Positions 27,566 through 37,469 are shown, numbered from the stretch's first letter. The stretch: 64,000 nucleotides of DNA from Elusimicrobiota bacterium (GCA_016715645.1 JADJZR010000011.1:62001-126000), one strand, 5' to 3'. Translations and numbers: made by a program. The notes: generated from the sequence alone by a model not told the origin.

Positions 27566-28429
27566 GTGAATCCGGGGGGCGATCAAACGCGCGGACGGAC
27601 TCCGTTGGATTTTTCCCGGGGGCCCTTGTTGATGGGCATTTTAAACGTGACCCCCGACTCGTTTTATGACGGGGGTCGTTACGACCAGGTGGACCGAGCC
27701 CTGGCCCGGGCGCAGACGTTGGTGGAAGAGGGGGCGGCTCTCATTGATGTGGGGGGCGAATCCACCCGGCCGGGGTCCGACCCGGTGGCCTTGGACGTGG
27801 AACTCAAGCGGGTGATCCCGGTGATTCAAACCCTTTCCCACCGACTGCCTTCCGTTCGATTGTCCGTTGACACCACGAAAGCCGAAGTGGCCCGCCAGGC
27901 GTTGGAAGAGGGCGCGTTCATGGTCAACGACGTGTCGGCGTTGGGCGATCCGTGGATGCCCGTGGTGGTGCGCGACCACGCCGCGCCGGTGGTGTTGATG
28001 CACCGTTTAGGGCACTCCCGCACCATGCAAGACGCGCCGGTTTACGGAGACGTGGTCAACGACCTTCTCGCTTTTTTTGACGAGCGGATCGCGTTTGCCG
28101 CGGCCCGGGGGATCCGCCGCGATCGGTTGTGGTTAGACCCGGGGATCGGGTTCGGTAAAACCACCCGGCACAACCTCGAGATTTTGCGCCGGCTCGACGC
28201 GTTCAAGAAGTTTCAACTTCCCCTGGTGGTGGGGGTTTCGCGCAAATCGTTTATCGGGCGTGTTTTGGGAAGCGAAGCCCAGCCGTTACCGCCGGAGCTG
28301 AGGGGAGAAGGAACCTTGGCCGCCCATCTGTGGGCGGCGGCCCATGGCGCCGACGTGTTGCGCGTGCACGACGTGTCCGCCACGGCACGGGCGATTCGAA
28401 CGTGGCAGGCCTTGGCATCCCATGAATAG
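27566..28429 (+). CDS. folP: Dihydropteroate synthase
   Basis: 287 aa from GTG 27566 with AAAGGG 5 nt upstream. Motifs: GILNVTPDSFYDGG, DVGGESTRPGSDPV, VNDVSALGDP, HRLGHSRTMQ, DPGIGFGKT and GVSRKSFIGRVLG, complete for the family. It condenses pterin pyrophosphate with p-aminobenzoate in folate synthesis. It follows ftsH closely, an order also seen in other bacteria. Confidence 0.95.
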   Translation: MNPGGDQTRGRTPLDFSRGPLLMGILNVTPDSFYDGGRYDQVDRALARAQTLVEEGAALIDVGGESTRPGSDPVALDVELKRVIPVIQTLSHRLPSVRLSVDTTKAEVARQALEEGAFMVNDVSALGDPWMPVVVRDHAAPVVLMHRLGHSRTMQDAPVYGDVVNDLLAFFDERIAFAAARGIRRDRLWLDPGIGFGKTTRHNLEILRRLDAFKKFQLPLVVGVSRKSFIGRVLGSEAQPLPPELRGEGTLAAHLWAAAHGADVLRVHDVSATARAIRTWQALASHE

Positions 28430-28445
28430 GCGCGGAGGAAACAAA

Positions 28446-30044
28446 ATGCCCAAATCGTTGTCTTCAGATTTTCTCATTATCGGATCGGGCATTGCCGGAC
28501 TATCGCTGGCGTTGAAAGCGTCCCGGCACGGCACGGTGCGGTTGGTGACCAAACGGCAGTTGTCGGAATCGGCCACGGACTACGCCCAGGGCGGTTTAGC
28601 GGCGGTGTTTTCCCAGGACGATTCCATCGAAGCCCACGTGCGCGACACGCTGGCGGCCGGGGCCGAGTTGTCGGACGAAAAAATTGTTCGCGCGGTGGTG
28701 TCCCAGGCCCCGGCGCGGGTCCAGGACCTGATTGACTGGGGCGTTCATTTTACGTCGTCCGACGCCGTGGACGCCGAACACCCGCCCTACCAGCTGGGAC
28801 TGGAAGGGGGCCATTCCCGTCGGCGCATTTTGCACGTGGGCGATTACACGGGCCACGCGGTGGAACAGGTGTTGGTGGAACAGGTTCGGCAAAACCCTCG
28901 GATTGTGGTTCATGAATTTCACGCCGCCGTGGATCTCCTGACCCGTCGGCGATTGGGATTGAAAGGGGGGGCCAACGCCTGTGGCGGGGCGTATGTGTTG
29001 GATGTGGAATCGGGTGCGGTTCAAACTTTCCTGGCCCGGGCCACGGCGTTGGCCACGGGCGGAGCGGGGAAAATTTACCTTTACACGTCTAACCCCGACA
29101 TCGCCACGGGCGACGGGATGGCCATGGCGTTTCGCGCCGGGGCGCGGTTGGCGAACATGGAATTCGTTCAGTTTCATCCCACGTGTTTGTTCCATCCCAA
29201 AGCCAAAAACTTTTTGATCAGCGAAGCTCTGCGGGGGGAAGGAGCGGTGTTAAAAAATCGCGCCGGCCAGCGGTTCGCCAAAAAATACGATCCCCGCGGC
29301 GAGCTCGCGCCCCGGGACATCGTGGCCCGGGCCATCGACGCCGAACTGAAACGGACCGGCGACGAATGCGTGTTTTTGGACATCAGCCATCGGGGCGGGG
29401 ACTATTTGCGACGACGGTTTCCAAAAATATTTGAGAAATGTTTGTCGTTCGGCATCGATATTTCGGCGCAACCGATCCCGGTGGTTCCGGCGGCGCACTA
29501 TTTTTGCGGCGGGGTGGTGACCGACATACGGGGCGCCACGGGGTTACCTCGCTTATCGGCGGTGGGCGAAGTGGCGTGCACGGGCTTGCACGGCGCCAAC
29601 CGGCTGGCGTCCAATTCGTTGCCGGAAGCCCTGGTGTTTGCCCACGCGGTGGCCGAGGCGTGGAAAGACATGGCGCGGGCGGACTTTCCGTTGTCGCCTC
29701 GAGACGTGCCGGCCTGGAACCCGGGCCGGGCGCGCAATCCGGACGAGCAAGTGGTGATCCGCCAGGTCTGGGAAGAAATCCGCCGGTTCATGTGGAACTA
29801 CGTGGGCATTGTGCGCACCACCAAACGGCTGGAACGGGCCCTGAGCCGGATCCTGTTGCTGAAGAAAGAAATTCAAGACTACTATTGGAACTTTTTGGTG
29901 ACGCCGGACCTGCTGGAACTGCGTAACATCGCCGTGGTGGCCGAACAGGTGATTCAGGCGGCCCTGGCGCGGCACGAATCCCGGGGCCTTCATTTCACGC
30001 TCGATTACCCCCGGCGAGCCGTTCGGCGGAGGTCGCGCCCATGA
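28446..30044 (+). CDS. nadB: L-aspartate oxidase
   Basis: 532 aa from ATG 28446 (GGAGGAAACAAA upstream). FAD-binding LIIGSGIAGLSLAL at the N-terminus, ATALATGGAGKIY, EFVQFHPTCLF, SEALRGEGAVL, PVVPAAHYFCGGV and LHGANRLASNSLPEALVFA are NadB motifs. It oxidises aspartate to iminoaspartate, the first step of de novo NAD synthesis. No nadA or nadC is beside it. It overlaps the next gene by ATGA. Confidence 0.96.
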   Translation: MPKSLSSDFLIIGSGIAGLSLALKASRHGTVRLVTKRQLSESATDYAQGGLAAVFSQDDSIEAHVRDTLAAGAELSDEKIVRAVVSQAPARVQDLIDWGVHFTSSDAVDAEHPPYQLGLEGGHSRRRILHVGDYTGHAVEQVLVEQVRQNPRIVVHEFHAAVDLLTRRRLGLKGGANACGGAYVLDVESGAVQTFLARATALATGGAGKIYLYTSNPDIATGDGMAMAFRAGARLANMEFVQFHPTCLFHPKAKNFLISEALRGEGAVLKNRAGQRFAKKYDPRGELAPRDIVARAIDAELKRTGDECVFLDISHRGGDYLRRRFPKIFEKCLSFGIDISAQPIPVVPAAHYFCGGVVTDIRGATGLPRLSAVGEVACTGLHGANRLASNSLPEALVFAHAVAEAWKDMARADFPLSPRDVPAWNPGRARNPDEQVVIRQVWEEIRRFMWNYVGIVRTTKRLERALSRILLLKKEIQDYYWNFLVTPDLLELRNIAVVAEQVIQAALARHESRGLHFTLDYPRRAVRRRSRP

Positions 30045-30595
30045 CGGACCCGCGGTTGGCCAAAACATTGGCGGCCATCGACGCCGCAAACGCTGTTGAT
30101 CCGCGGCGGACAGCTGACGGAAAACCCGTGGAAGTGGACCATTCCGAACGGTTGACCCGCTGGGTGGAACGGTTGTGTCCGACCCCGTCGGACGCTCTTC
30201 GTATCGCGGCCCAGGGCCAACACATCGAGCGGTGGACGTCACCGCGGGCCGCGTTCCCGGACGGGCGGGCCGGCTACCTTCGTTGGCGTGAAGAGTTAAA
30301 AAAGTTTCACGCCCGTCGGGTGGGTGACATCATGCGGGAGGCCGGGTATGGGGCTGAGGCTGTGGCGCGGGTCACGGAGTTAATCACGAAAGCCGCTCAC
30401 CGGGCCGGCGACGCGGAAGGACAAGCGTTGGAAGACGGCCTGTGTTTGGTTTTTTTGGAAACCCAATACCGCGACCTGGCCGCCAAAACCCCGAAAGAAA
30501 AAATGGATGACATTGTCCATAAAACGTTGCGCAAAATGTCACCAATCGCCAAACACCACGCCGCGGCGTTAACCTCCGAGCAAGCCTGTTCGTAG
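30041..30595 (+). CDS. DUF4202-family protein
   Basis: 184 aa. The conserved core is visible: DHSERLTRWVERL, AAQGQHIERWTSPR, GYLRWREELKKFHARR and a C-terminal EDGLCLVFLETQY..KEKMDDIVHKTLRKMSPIAKHHA. The His/Asp pattern recalls HD-like helical enzymes, but the function is unknown. Translationally coupled to nadB. Confidence 0.8.
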   Translation: MTDPRLAKTLAAIDAANAVDPRRTADGKPVEVDHSERLTRWVERLCPTPSDALRIAAQGQHIERWTSPRAAFPDGRAGYLRWREELKKFHARRVGDIMREAGYGAEAVARVTELITKAAHRAGDAEGQALEDGLCLVFLETQYRDLAAKTPKEKMDDIVHKTLRKMSPIAKHHAAALTSEQACS

Positions 30596-30636
30596 AATAC
30601 GGGTCTGCCCACGGAACAAAATGGTAGACTGACCTT

Positions 30637-32781
30637 ATGGGACGACATCCGAAACGAAAAAACTCTTTCTTCGAAAAGTTTTCACGAAAAGGGAATAAAT
30701 CCCAGGGGACACCGGTCCCCAAGGGGGCGACTGTCCCTCGCGGAACGAACGTCCCGACGAAGGCCTTGACGAATGTCCCAAAGAAAACGGTTTTTAAGGT
30801 GAAATTGCCCTCGGGGGCGAACGCTCCCTTGGGCGCGAATGCCCCGACGAACGTCCCCCCAGGGGCTTTTGTGGAAGGAAAGATTCAACACAAAGGCCGG
30901 TTCGGATTTGTGTTGTCGGAAACGGTTGGAAAACCGGACCTTTTTATTTCGGGGTCGTCGTTGAAACTGGCCATGAACGGCGACCGGGTACGGGCACGGA
31001 CACTCCGTGGGGGGGATCGGCCCGAAGGGGAGATTGTGTCGGTGGTGACACGGGCGAGGACCACCTTGGTGGGCACATTCCAGGGCGGGTCGCGCCCGGT
31101 GTTGGTGCTGGAAGGGCCCGGCGATCCGGTGACGATTTTAGACAAAGGCGCGGTCCGGCCGGAAACCGGCGACCTGTGCGCTTTAACCGTGACGCGATGG
31201 GCCACCGCCCACGAACCCGCGGGCGGAACGCTCACGGAAGTGTTGGGCCGGCGCAACGATCCCGCTGCTGATCTCAAATTTTTACTTCGCAAATATTCGA
31301 TTGCCGATGCGTTTTCGGCGGACGTGGAAAAGGAAGCCCAATCGTTCGGCGACGATGTGCCTCCGGCGGCCTGGGAAGGGCGAAAATCGTTCTTTGACGT
31401 TCCGGTGTTCACCATCGACGGGTCCGACGCGAAAGATTTCGATGACGCGGTTTCCCTCGAAGAACGTCCCGAAGGGGGCTGGCGGTTGGGGGTTCATATT
31501 GCCGACGTGTCCCACTATGTTCGGGAAGGGACTCCTCTCGATGAGGAGGCGCGGCGGCGCAGTACGAGCGTTTACTTGTCCGGAGCGGTGGTGCCGATGC
31601 TCCCGTTTCCGTTATCGGACAACTTGTGTTCGTTGCGTCCCCACGTGCCGCGGTTGACGTTGACGTGCCGGATGGATTTGAACGCCGAAGGCGAAGTGAC
31701 GGGCCATGAGATTTTTGAAAGCGTCATCCGCAGCGCGCGGCGGTTCACGTATGAAGAGGTGGAATCGTTGTTGAAAGGGGAAACGGCGTTGGACGTGTCG
31801 CCGTCGGTGCAGTCGGCGGTTCGGCGGATGGGCGAGTTGGCGCGGCGTCTTCGGGACCGTCGGTTCGGGCGCGGGTCCCTCGATTTTGATTTTCCGGAAC
31901 CGCACATCGTGGTGGACGACCAGGGTTGGCCGGTGGACGCCCGACGCCGCGAGCGGGGGGAAAGCCACCGCTTGATTGAAGAGTTCATGCTGTTGGCCAA
32001 CGAGACCGTGGCTCGGAGCATGGCGTCCCTGCCCTTTCTTTATCGCATCCACGAACGGCCGGACCCCGCCAAAATGGAATCGTTGGAAAAAACGTTACGG
32101 GCCGTGGGTGTGGGGGTTCCTGGCGGGTTGCACGACGGGCATCCCGCGGCGCTTCAACGGGTTTTGGCGGGGGTTCGCGGCAAACCCATGGAACCCATGG
32201 TTCACATGATGGTGTTGCGCAGTTTAAAACAGGCCGTCTATTCGCCGACCAACGCGGGCCATTTCGGATTGGCGTCAAAGGCTTACACCCATTTTACGTC
32301 CCCCATACGGCGGTATCCGGACCTGCTGGTCCACCGGTTGGTGAAAGAACGGGCCCAGGGCCGGTTAACCCCGCAACGCCAGGAAGTTTGGAAGAGCCGG
32401 TTGCCGGAGTGGACCGCCAAAGCGTCGGCCCAGGAGCGGGTGGCCGTGGAAGCGGAACGAGAATTTTTAGACCTGAAACGGGCCCAGCTGATGTCCCGCC
32501 GGGTGGGGGAAACCTTCGACGCGGTGGTGACGGGGGTGACGGGGTTTGGGCTGTTTGTTCAGCCGACCACGGTGTTCGTGGAAGGACTGGTGCCGTTGCA
32601 AGATTTGCGCGACGACTTTTACCATTACGACGAACTCAGAGCCCAACTGCGAGGCCGACGGACCGGCCGGATATTTCGGATGGGCCAACCCCTTCGTGTT
32701 CAGCTGGCGGGCGCGAACACCGAAAAGCGTCAACTGGATTTTGTTTTAGAACCCTCCGGTTCTTCCCCGCGGTCCCGATGA
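30637..32781 (+). CDS. rnr: Ribonuclease R with repeat-derived N-terminal extension
   Basis: 714 aa. Residues 1-22 are basic; residues 23-77 are a low-complexity string of G-T/A-N-V/A-P units encoded by palindromic DNA (see findings). Then a cold-shock domain (VEGKIQHKGRFGFVL), the RNB catalytic domain with FTIDGSDAKDFDDAVSLE (Mg-binding aspartates), and a C-terminal S1 domain (DAVVTGVTGFGLFV). A 3'-5' exoribonuclease for structured RNA. The ATG has no ribosome site but lies 6 nt after a TAGACT box. Confidence 0.93.
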   Translation: MGRHPKRKNSFFEKFSRKGNKSQGTPVPKGATVPRGTNVPTKALTNVPKKTVFKVKLPSGANAPLGANAPTNVPPGAFVEGKIQHKGRFGFVLSETVGKPDLFISGSSLKLAMNGDRVRARTLRGGDRPEGEIVSVVTRARTTLVGTFQGGSRPVLVLEGPGDPVTILDKGAVRPETGDLCALTVTRWATAHEPAGGTLTEVLGRRNDPAADLKFLLRKYSIADAFSADVEKEAQSFGDDVPPAAWEGRKSFFDVPVFTIDGSDAKDFDDAVSLEERPEGGWRLGVHIADVSHYVREGTPLDEEARRRSTSVYLSGAVVPMLPFPLSDNLCSLRPHVPRLTLTCRMDLNAEGEVTGHEIFESVIRSARRFTYEEVESLLKGETALDVSPSVQSAVRRMGELARRLRDRRFGRGSLDFDFPEPHIVVDDQGWPVDARRRERGESHRLIEEFMLLANETVARSMASLPFLYRIHERPDPAKMESLEKTLRAVGVGVPGGLHDGHPAALQRVLAGVRGKPMEPMVHMMVLRSLKQAVYSPTNAGHFGLASKAYTHFTSPIRRYPDLLVHRLVKERAQGRLTPQRQEVWKSRLPEWTAKASAQERVAVEAEREFLDLKRAQLMSRRVGETFDAVVTGVTGFGLFVQPTTVFVEGLVPLQDLRDDFYHYDELRAQLRGRRTGRIFRMGQPLRVQLAGANTEKRQLDFVLEPSGSSPRSR
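30697..30867 (+). repeat. Cluster of small palindromes inside the rnr coding region
   Basis: Successive GGG..CCC inverted repeats with short loops, such as GGGGACACCGGTCCCC (30705-30720) and the GGGGGCGAACGCTCCC and GGGCGCGAATGCCCC units at 30813-30845. They translate in frame to GTPVP, GTNVP and GANAP motifs. The same hairpin core occurs in the intergenic element at 52623-52638. Confidence 0.7.
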
Positions 32782-32790
32782 TTCGTCCCC

Positions 32791-32819
32791 TTGACAGGGG
32801 GGTCTTTCGGCCATAGACT
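32791..32819 (+). promoter_or_regulatory. Minor pilin operon promoter (TTGACA-17-TAGACT)
   Basis: Consensus -35 at 32791-32796 and TAGACT at 32814-32819 with an ideal 17-nt spacer. A GGGAGGGAGGGG ribosome site and ATG 32841 follow. A small C4/G4 hairpin overlaps the -35. Confidence 0.75.
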
Positions 32820-32840
32820 TACGTGTCGGGAGGGAGGGGT

Positions 32841-35435
32841 ATGATTTTAAAGAGAACCCGCGGACCTGCTGGGCGAAGCGGGGCGGGCATTACGTTGGTT
32901 GAACTCATGATCGCCATGGTCATCCTGGTGGTAGCGGCCATCGGGGTCATGGGCGTATTCATTTACATTGCCAAATCCATCCAACATTCCAAATGCCGAG
33001 GATTGGCATCCAACCTTTCTCAGGAACAGCTTCAGGTATTGAAACAAAAAAATTATTACCGCGTGATGGTGACCACCTCGACGGCGTTTCGAAACGAGTT
33101 CAACCCACCGGTGGCTTACGACACCGGCTACTACCTTCCGGAAACCATTTTGGAGGGGGGGCTGAGGTTCACGCGACTGACCCACGTGGAATGGGCCATG
33201 GAAGTGTCCGGCAACATCGTTGGTCTGGCACCCACTTCGTCGGAAACAAATCTGAAACTGCTGACCGTCACCACCATTTGGCAAGTGGATGGCGAGTGGT
33301 ACAAAGTTCAAATCCGCAACGTTTTATCCAACCCCGACTCGGTGGTGGCCTCAAGCCTTTTGACGGGCACGGTGACTGACGGAGGGGCGCCCGTGCCCAA
33401 CGCGCTCGTGACCGTGTCGGAAAACACAGGCGCTTTGGACACCAGCGATTCCACGGGAAAATACATGATTACGTTGTTTCCCGGCAGTTACAATCTCACG
33501 TGCGAAGCCCAGGGCTATTTCACCAAAACCGCGTCCGTGGCGATTTCCACTAACGCGACCGCCACCGTCAACTTTGTGTTAACGGCCATGACCTCGGCCA
33601 CCTTGTCGGGCTACGTCTGGAACAACGACCATTTGGTCATCAGCCAGGTGGTGGGCAGTTCGCCCACATCAACGGGATTTGATCAGGAATACGTGGAAAT
33701 TTTTAATCCCACCACCTGGACGTGGACAGTGAACGGCGTTTTGGGGCTGACGTTTCAACGCAAACCCGCTCAAGATCCAAACCCCATCAACATTGCCATC
33801 GACTATTCGGCCAGTCCCATGAACATTGTTCCCGGCGGATTTTATTTGTTCGCCAACACGACCACCGTCGTCGTGGCTGGAGCGTCGGTCGCGGCCGACG
33901 CGGTGTGGGAATGCGCTCCCGGCGGCCCCAACGAAACCAATTTCGCGCCCCGATTCGTGACCACGGCGGGAATGGAAAATTACAACGTGATCCCAGTGTT
34001 CGATGACGGGATCGCCAGCGCCGCCGGCGGGGTTCGCCTGTTCGACATCGCCATGGGGCAGACGATAGACGCCATCGGCTGGTCCGGCGATGGCAACCAA
34101 TCTCCGGGATCCCAATCCTACGAAACCACTCCGCTTGCCCAAAATATCGGGATACAGCGCAACGAACTGTATGCCCGCTACGCGTCCACCGCCGGGATCA
34201 ATGGCAGTATGGGGCCGGCCTACGATTCCAATAACAACAGCGACGAATGGTATGGAGGCACGATGTGGACGCCGCCACGCAACACGTCATCCGCGGTGCG
34301 TCCCGTCTACGCCGGCACGCCCGCCATCGGCGCGGCGGTGACGTGCAACGACGGGTTGTCCGCGTCCGTGAGCGCGGCCAGTACGGGTTCGCCGCCCCTG
34401 GCGAAATTTTCGTTACCCAACGTGGCCACGGGCACGTGGACTGTTTTTATTGCGTCGGGCACCAAAGCCCACGAGATGACCAACGTGACCGTCAGCGCGT
34501 CGGGGACCCTGTGGATTCCCAACGCCGACACATCGCCGGCGTGGCCCTTTGCGGACCATTACGATGTTTTTCTTTCCACGGTCAATGAGGAAGGCTACAT
34601 TTCCGGGACAGTTAAAAACGCGGTTAACGCCGCCATTTCGCCGGCCATTGTGGTGTCGAACGGATCGCGCAGTACCACGGCGTCCACCGTGACGGGCGTC
34701 TACATGTTCAAATCGTTACCGGGCCCCTACACGGTGTGGGCGAACCCAAACAATACCAATTCCAGCTACGTGAGCGACTCGGTGGCTTCCGTGGTGGTCA
34801 CGGCCGGCCAGGTCACGTCCAACGTCAATTTTACCTTGGCCCAAGCCGGCCAAATTAAAGGATTCGTGACCCGGGACGGAATCAATCCGCTTCCGGGCGT
34901 GGCCATGACGGCCACCAACGCCGCCGGGTTTGTGGAATCCTCCCAGGTGAGCGGGTCGGACGGACGGTTCACCATGGCGAACGTTTCCACGGGGCCATTT
35001 GTGGTGGAACCTATTTTGAATTCCGGTGAAACCACCAGTCCCGCTTCCGCCAACGTTACGGTGGGCGTGGGCACCAGCGTGTGGTCCGCGACGTACACCA
35101 TTCGGGGCGCGATGGGCGGCGTGCGGGGATCGGTGAGCAAGGGCGGTTCGCCCATCAAAACCGGCGTGATGGTGATTGTGACCACCACCACCATTGCCGC
35201 GGCACCCCCCACCTTAAGCCAAGCGTCTTTGACCGGTGTGCCCTACTACGCGGGAGCCAGCAACGAAGACGGCACTTACAGTTTGGAAGTGCGGGGAAGC
35301 ACCTCCACGTCTTACCGGGTGTATGCCTATTATCATGTTCCCTCCGGGGCGAGTTGGTCGATTTACTCCGGTATGGCGGCGGGGGTTTGGGTGACCCCGG
35401 GGATCACGACCACCACGGTCAATTTTAGTTGGTGA
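32841..35435 (+). CDS. Giant PilV-like minor pilin with regulatory-like repeats and a lamin-tail domain
   Basis: 864 aa. The class III signal SGAG|ITLVELMIAMVILVVAA has the prepilin peptidase Gly and Glu+5, followed by PilV-like helix and globular head (to about residue 170). Then come several carboxypeptidase-regulatory-like beta-sandwich units (GTVTDGGAPVPNALVTV, GTVKNAVNAAISPAIVV, GFVTRDGINPLPGVAMT) and, at about residues 258-370, a lamin-tail-like domain (HLVISQVVGS..QEYVEIFNPT). Such large cargo suggests a pilus-tip adhesin or surface display. It is the first gene of a PilV-W-X-type operon. Confidence 0.8.
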   Translation: MILKRTRGPAGRSGAGITLVELMIAMVILVVAAIGVMGVFIYIAKSIQHSKCRGLASNLSQEQLQVLKQKNYYRVMVTTSTAFRNEFNPPVAYDTGYYLPETILEGGLRFTRLTHVEWAMEVSGNIVGLAPTSSETNLKLLTVTTIWQVDGEWYKVQIRNVLSNPDSVVASSLLTGTVTDGGAPVPNALVTVSENTGALDTSDSTGKYMITLFPGSYNLTCEAQGYFTKTASVAISTNATATVNFVLTAMTSATLSGYVWNNDHLVISQVVGSSPTSTGFDQEYVEIFNPTTWTWTVNGVLGLTFQRKPAQDPNPINIAIDYSASPMNIVPGGFYLFANTTTVVVAGASVAADAVWECAPGGPNETNFAPRFVTTAGMENYNVIPVFDDGIASAAGGVRLFDIAMGQTIDAIGWSGDGNQSPGSQSYETTPLAQNIGIQRNELYARYASTAGINGSMGPAYDSNNNSDEWYGGTMWTPPRNTSSAVRPVYAGTPAIGAAVTCNDGLSASVSAASTGSPPLAKFSLPNVATGTWTVFIASGTKAHEMTNVTVSASGTLWIPNADTSPAWPFADHYDVFLSTVNEEGYISGTVKNAVNAAISPAIVVSNGSRSTTASTVTGVYMFKSLPGPYTVWANPNNTNSSYVSDSVASVVVTAGQVTSNVNFTLAQAGQIKGFVTRDGINPLPGVAMTATNAAGFVESSQVSGSDGRFTMANVSTGPFVVEPILNSGETTSPASANVTVGVGTSVWSATYTIRGAMGGVRGSVSKGGSPIKTGVMVIVTTTTIAAAPPTLSQASLTGVPYYAGASNEDGTYSLEVRGSTSTSYRVYAYYHVPSGASWSIYSGMAAGVWVTPGITTTTVNFSW

Positions 35436-35935
35436 TGGATATCCCGATGACACGACGACAAGGATTCACGTTGGTGGAAACGGTGATCACAGCGTCCATA
35501 TTGTGCATGCTGGCGTTGGTGATCGTGCCGTTGTTGCTTCACTCAACTCGATTTTTCCTGCTGAACCGTACTCGGGTGGAACTGCAACGGGACGCCCGGT
35601 CGGCGTTGGCTGTGATCACTAAAACGTTAAGGCAAGCCCAGTCGTCGACCATCGTGATCAGCCAGGTTAACGGCCAACCCTACTATTCGCAAATTGCTTT
35701 CAGCGACGTGGGGGGGGTCTCTTTTGTGTATCGGCAAACCGGCACCGTGCTTCAAGAAACACGGGGAGCCCAAACCCGGACGTTAAGCGACGATTTGCGG
35801 TTTCTTAATTTTTATTTTCCGCGCTCGGACGATATGACCATCGTGTCGGTTTCGCTGACCCTGGAAAAAGCGATTTATGAGGGCAAAACCAAAGCCCTGC
35901 ACGTGGCCACCGAACGGGTTCGAGTGATGAATTGA
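35435..35935 (+). CDS. PilW/GspJ-like minor pseudopilin
   Basis: 166 aa from ATG 35435 (ATG 35447 is also possible). Prepilin signal RRQG|FTLVETVITASILCMLALVIVPLL with Glu+5, then a head with DARSALAVITKTLRQAQSS, the PilW/GspJ-like pattern. Processed by PilD and assembled at the pilus tip. Start overlaps the upstream stop; TTG/ATG of the next gene overlaps its end. Confidence 0.78.
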   Translation: MDIPMTRRQGFTLVETVITASILCMLALVIVPLLLHSTRFFLLNRTRVELQRDARSALAVITKTLRQAQSSTIVISQVNGQPYYSQIAFSDVGGVSFVYRQTGTVLQETRGAQTRTLSDDLRFLNFYFPRSDDMTIVSVSLTLEKAIYEGKTKALHVATERVRVMN

Positions 35936-35946
35936 GGGGGACAAGA

Positions 35947-37338
35947 ATGCGCCATCGACTTTCAGGTCAAATACTTGTGGGGGCCACTCTGCTGATTTTG
36001 ATGTTGATGATTTTGATCCCCCTCATGGTTCAATGGAGCCAAGACGAATCCAAATGGGCGGTCAAAGACCAGCAAACGACTACCACGTTTAATTTGGCGG
36101 AAGGCGCTGTGGATCGCGCCTTATGGAAGTTAAAAAGTTCCACCGCCACGTGGGCCGCCGCGGCGTCGGGAACGGTGATCGCGGGATACAATTTGGACGT
36201 GGTCTACGCCGATATCATCGGGGCCCTTTATCGGATCCGATTTTCGTCGGGGCCGTCCACCAACCAGGTCACGGTGTTCGCCGAGGGAAAAGATTTGAAG
36301 TCGGGCCAAGTTCGAGCCATCAGCGGGGTCTACGAAAACAGGGCGTTTCCGGGTCCCTTGCTGTCCGGCGGCAACGTCAACTACGCGGGGACCTTCGACG
36401 CTCAATGGGGCCCGATTATGGCCCAAGGCAACATCACCATTTCCGGCACCGCCGCGACCCGTTATTTCCCGCGCAAATTTTCCAAACAGGTGGTCACGGG
36501 CACCAGCGGAAATCCCCGGGACAGATCGGGCATCAACCCGCCCAACACCGACAACGTGGAGTGGTGGTCCGATTACCCTGTGCCGGACTTGCCCCTGCTG
36601 GATTTTGTGACCATGCGCTCGTCGGCATCCGCTTCCGGCACCTTGAATTATCGAACCAACGACAACACCTCGGGATCTGGGAAATGTGTTGGCTGGTCAG
36701 GCATGGGACGCTGTCAATCGGCCGGCACCACCGCCGCCGCCCACGTGAACGCCACCACCGCCCATTTTTTTAATTCCAACAATCACGCCCAATCCAAAAA
36801 TAATCGGTTGTGGTACTGGGACCAAAACCTGATCATGAGCGGGAACATGGACAGCCCCGGATGCCGTCGGTTGGGTCTTTACGGAACAGTGATTGTGCGG
36901 GGCAACATGACCATCGATTCCGGAGACTGTTACACCTACACCGGTCCGGTGCCCGCCAACGCGTGGAAAGAATACGCCAAAATCAGCGCCGCGACCAGCG
37001 ACACGGCGACCACCAACCAATACCCCGCCGATAACGGGTTAAGAACAAACCGATTGACATTCCAACATGGGTCGGAGACATGGACCGGCGGGCCGATCTC
37101 GGGCAACACCGACGTGGGTATCCGAGGATTCGTTTATGCGGGCGGCAACATGACGTTCAATTCGCTTTCAGACGTGGCGGGAACCGTGTGGGTGGTTGGC
37201 AACGTGGTCAACAACGATAGCAGTGGTGAACGGGTATTGTTGTTTTACGAGCCCAACTTCACCCTGCCCCTTCTCAACGTGGTCCTCGGCCGTGTCACCT
37301 GGGACGAAGTGTCCCCCACGTCCAATCCCTGGCCCTAA
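35947..37338 (+). CDS. PilX-like minor pilin/assembly protein
   Basis: 463 aa from ATG 35947. The N-terminal helix SGQILVGATLLILMLMILIPLMVQ followed by TTTTFNLAEGAVDRALWKLKSS resembles PilX-type proteins, whose helix then leads to an Ala-rich amphipathic segment. The signal lacks a clear Gly-Phe-x-x-x-Glu, as PilX relatives often do. The rest (about 110-463) is Gly/Asn/Thr-rich beta structure with no named domain. Third gene of the minor pilin operon. Confidence 0.65.
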   Translation: MRHRLSGQILVGATLLILMLMILIPLMVQWSQDESKWAVKDQQTTTTFNLAEGAVDRALWKLKSSTATWAAAASGTVIAGYNLDVVYADIIGALYRIRFSSGPSTNQVTVFAEGKDLKSGQVRAISGVYENRAFPGPLLSGGNVNYAGTFDAQWGPIMAQGNITISGTAATRYFPRKFSKQVVTGTSGNPRDRSGINPPNTDNVEWWSDYPVPDLPLLDFVTMRSSASASGTLNYRTNDNTSGSGKCVGWSGMGRCQSAGTTAAAHVNATTAHFFNSNNHAQSKNNRLWYWDQNLIMSGNMDSPGCRRLGLYGTVIVRGNMTIDSGDCYTYTGPVPANAWKEYAKISAATSDTATTNQYPADNGLRTNRLTFQHGSETWTGGPISGNTDVGIRGFVYAGGNMTFNSLSDVAGTVWVVGNVVNNDSSGERVLLFYEPNFTLPLLNVVLGRVTWDEVSPTSNPWP

Positions 37339-37469
37339 TCAGGGGACTAAGCAGTAACCCAGTTTCAATGTGCCAGGAACTTCGGCAAGGCCGGAATGGA
37401 AACTGACTTATACGAATAGCATGGGAATTCGTGAAGTCAACTATACGTTTTCCCGGGTAAAAAATATTT

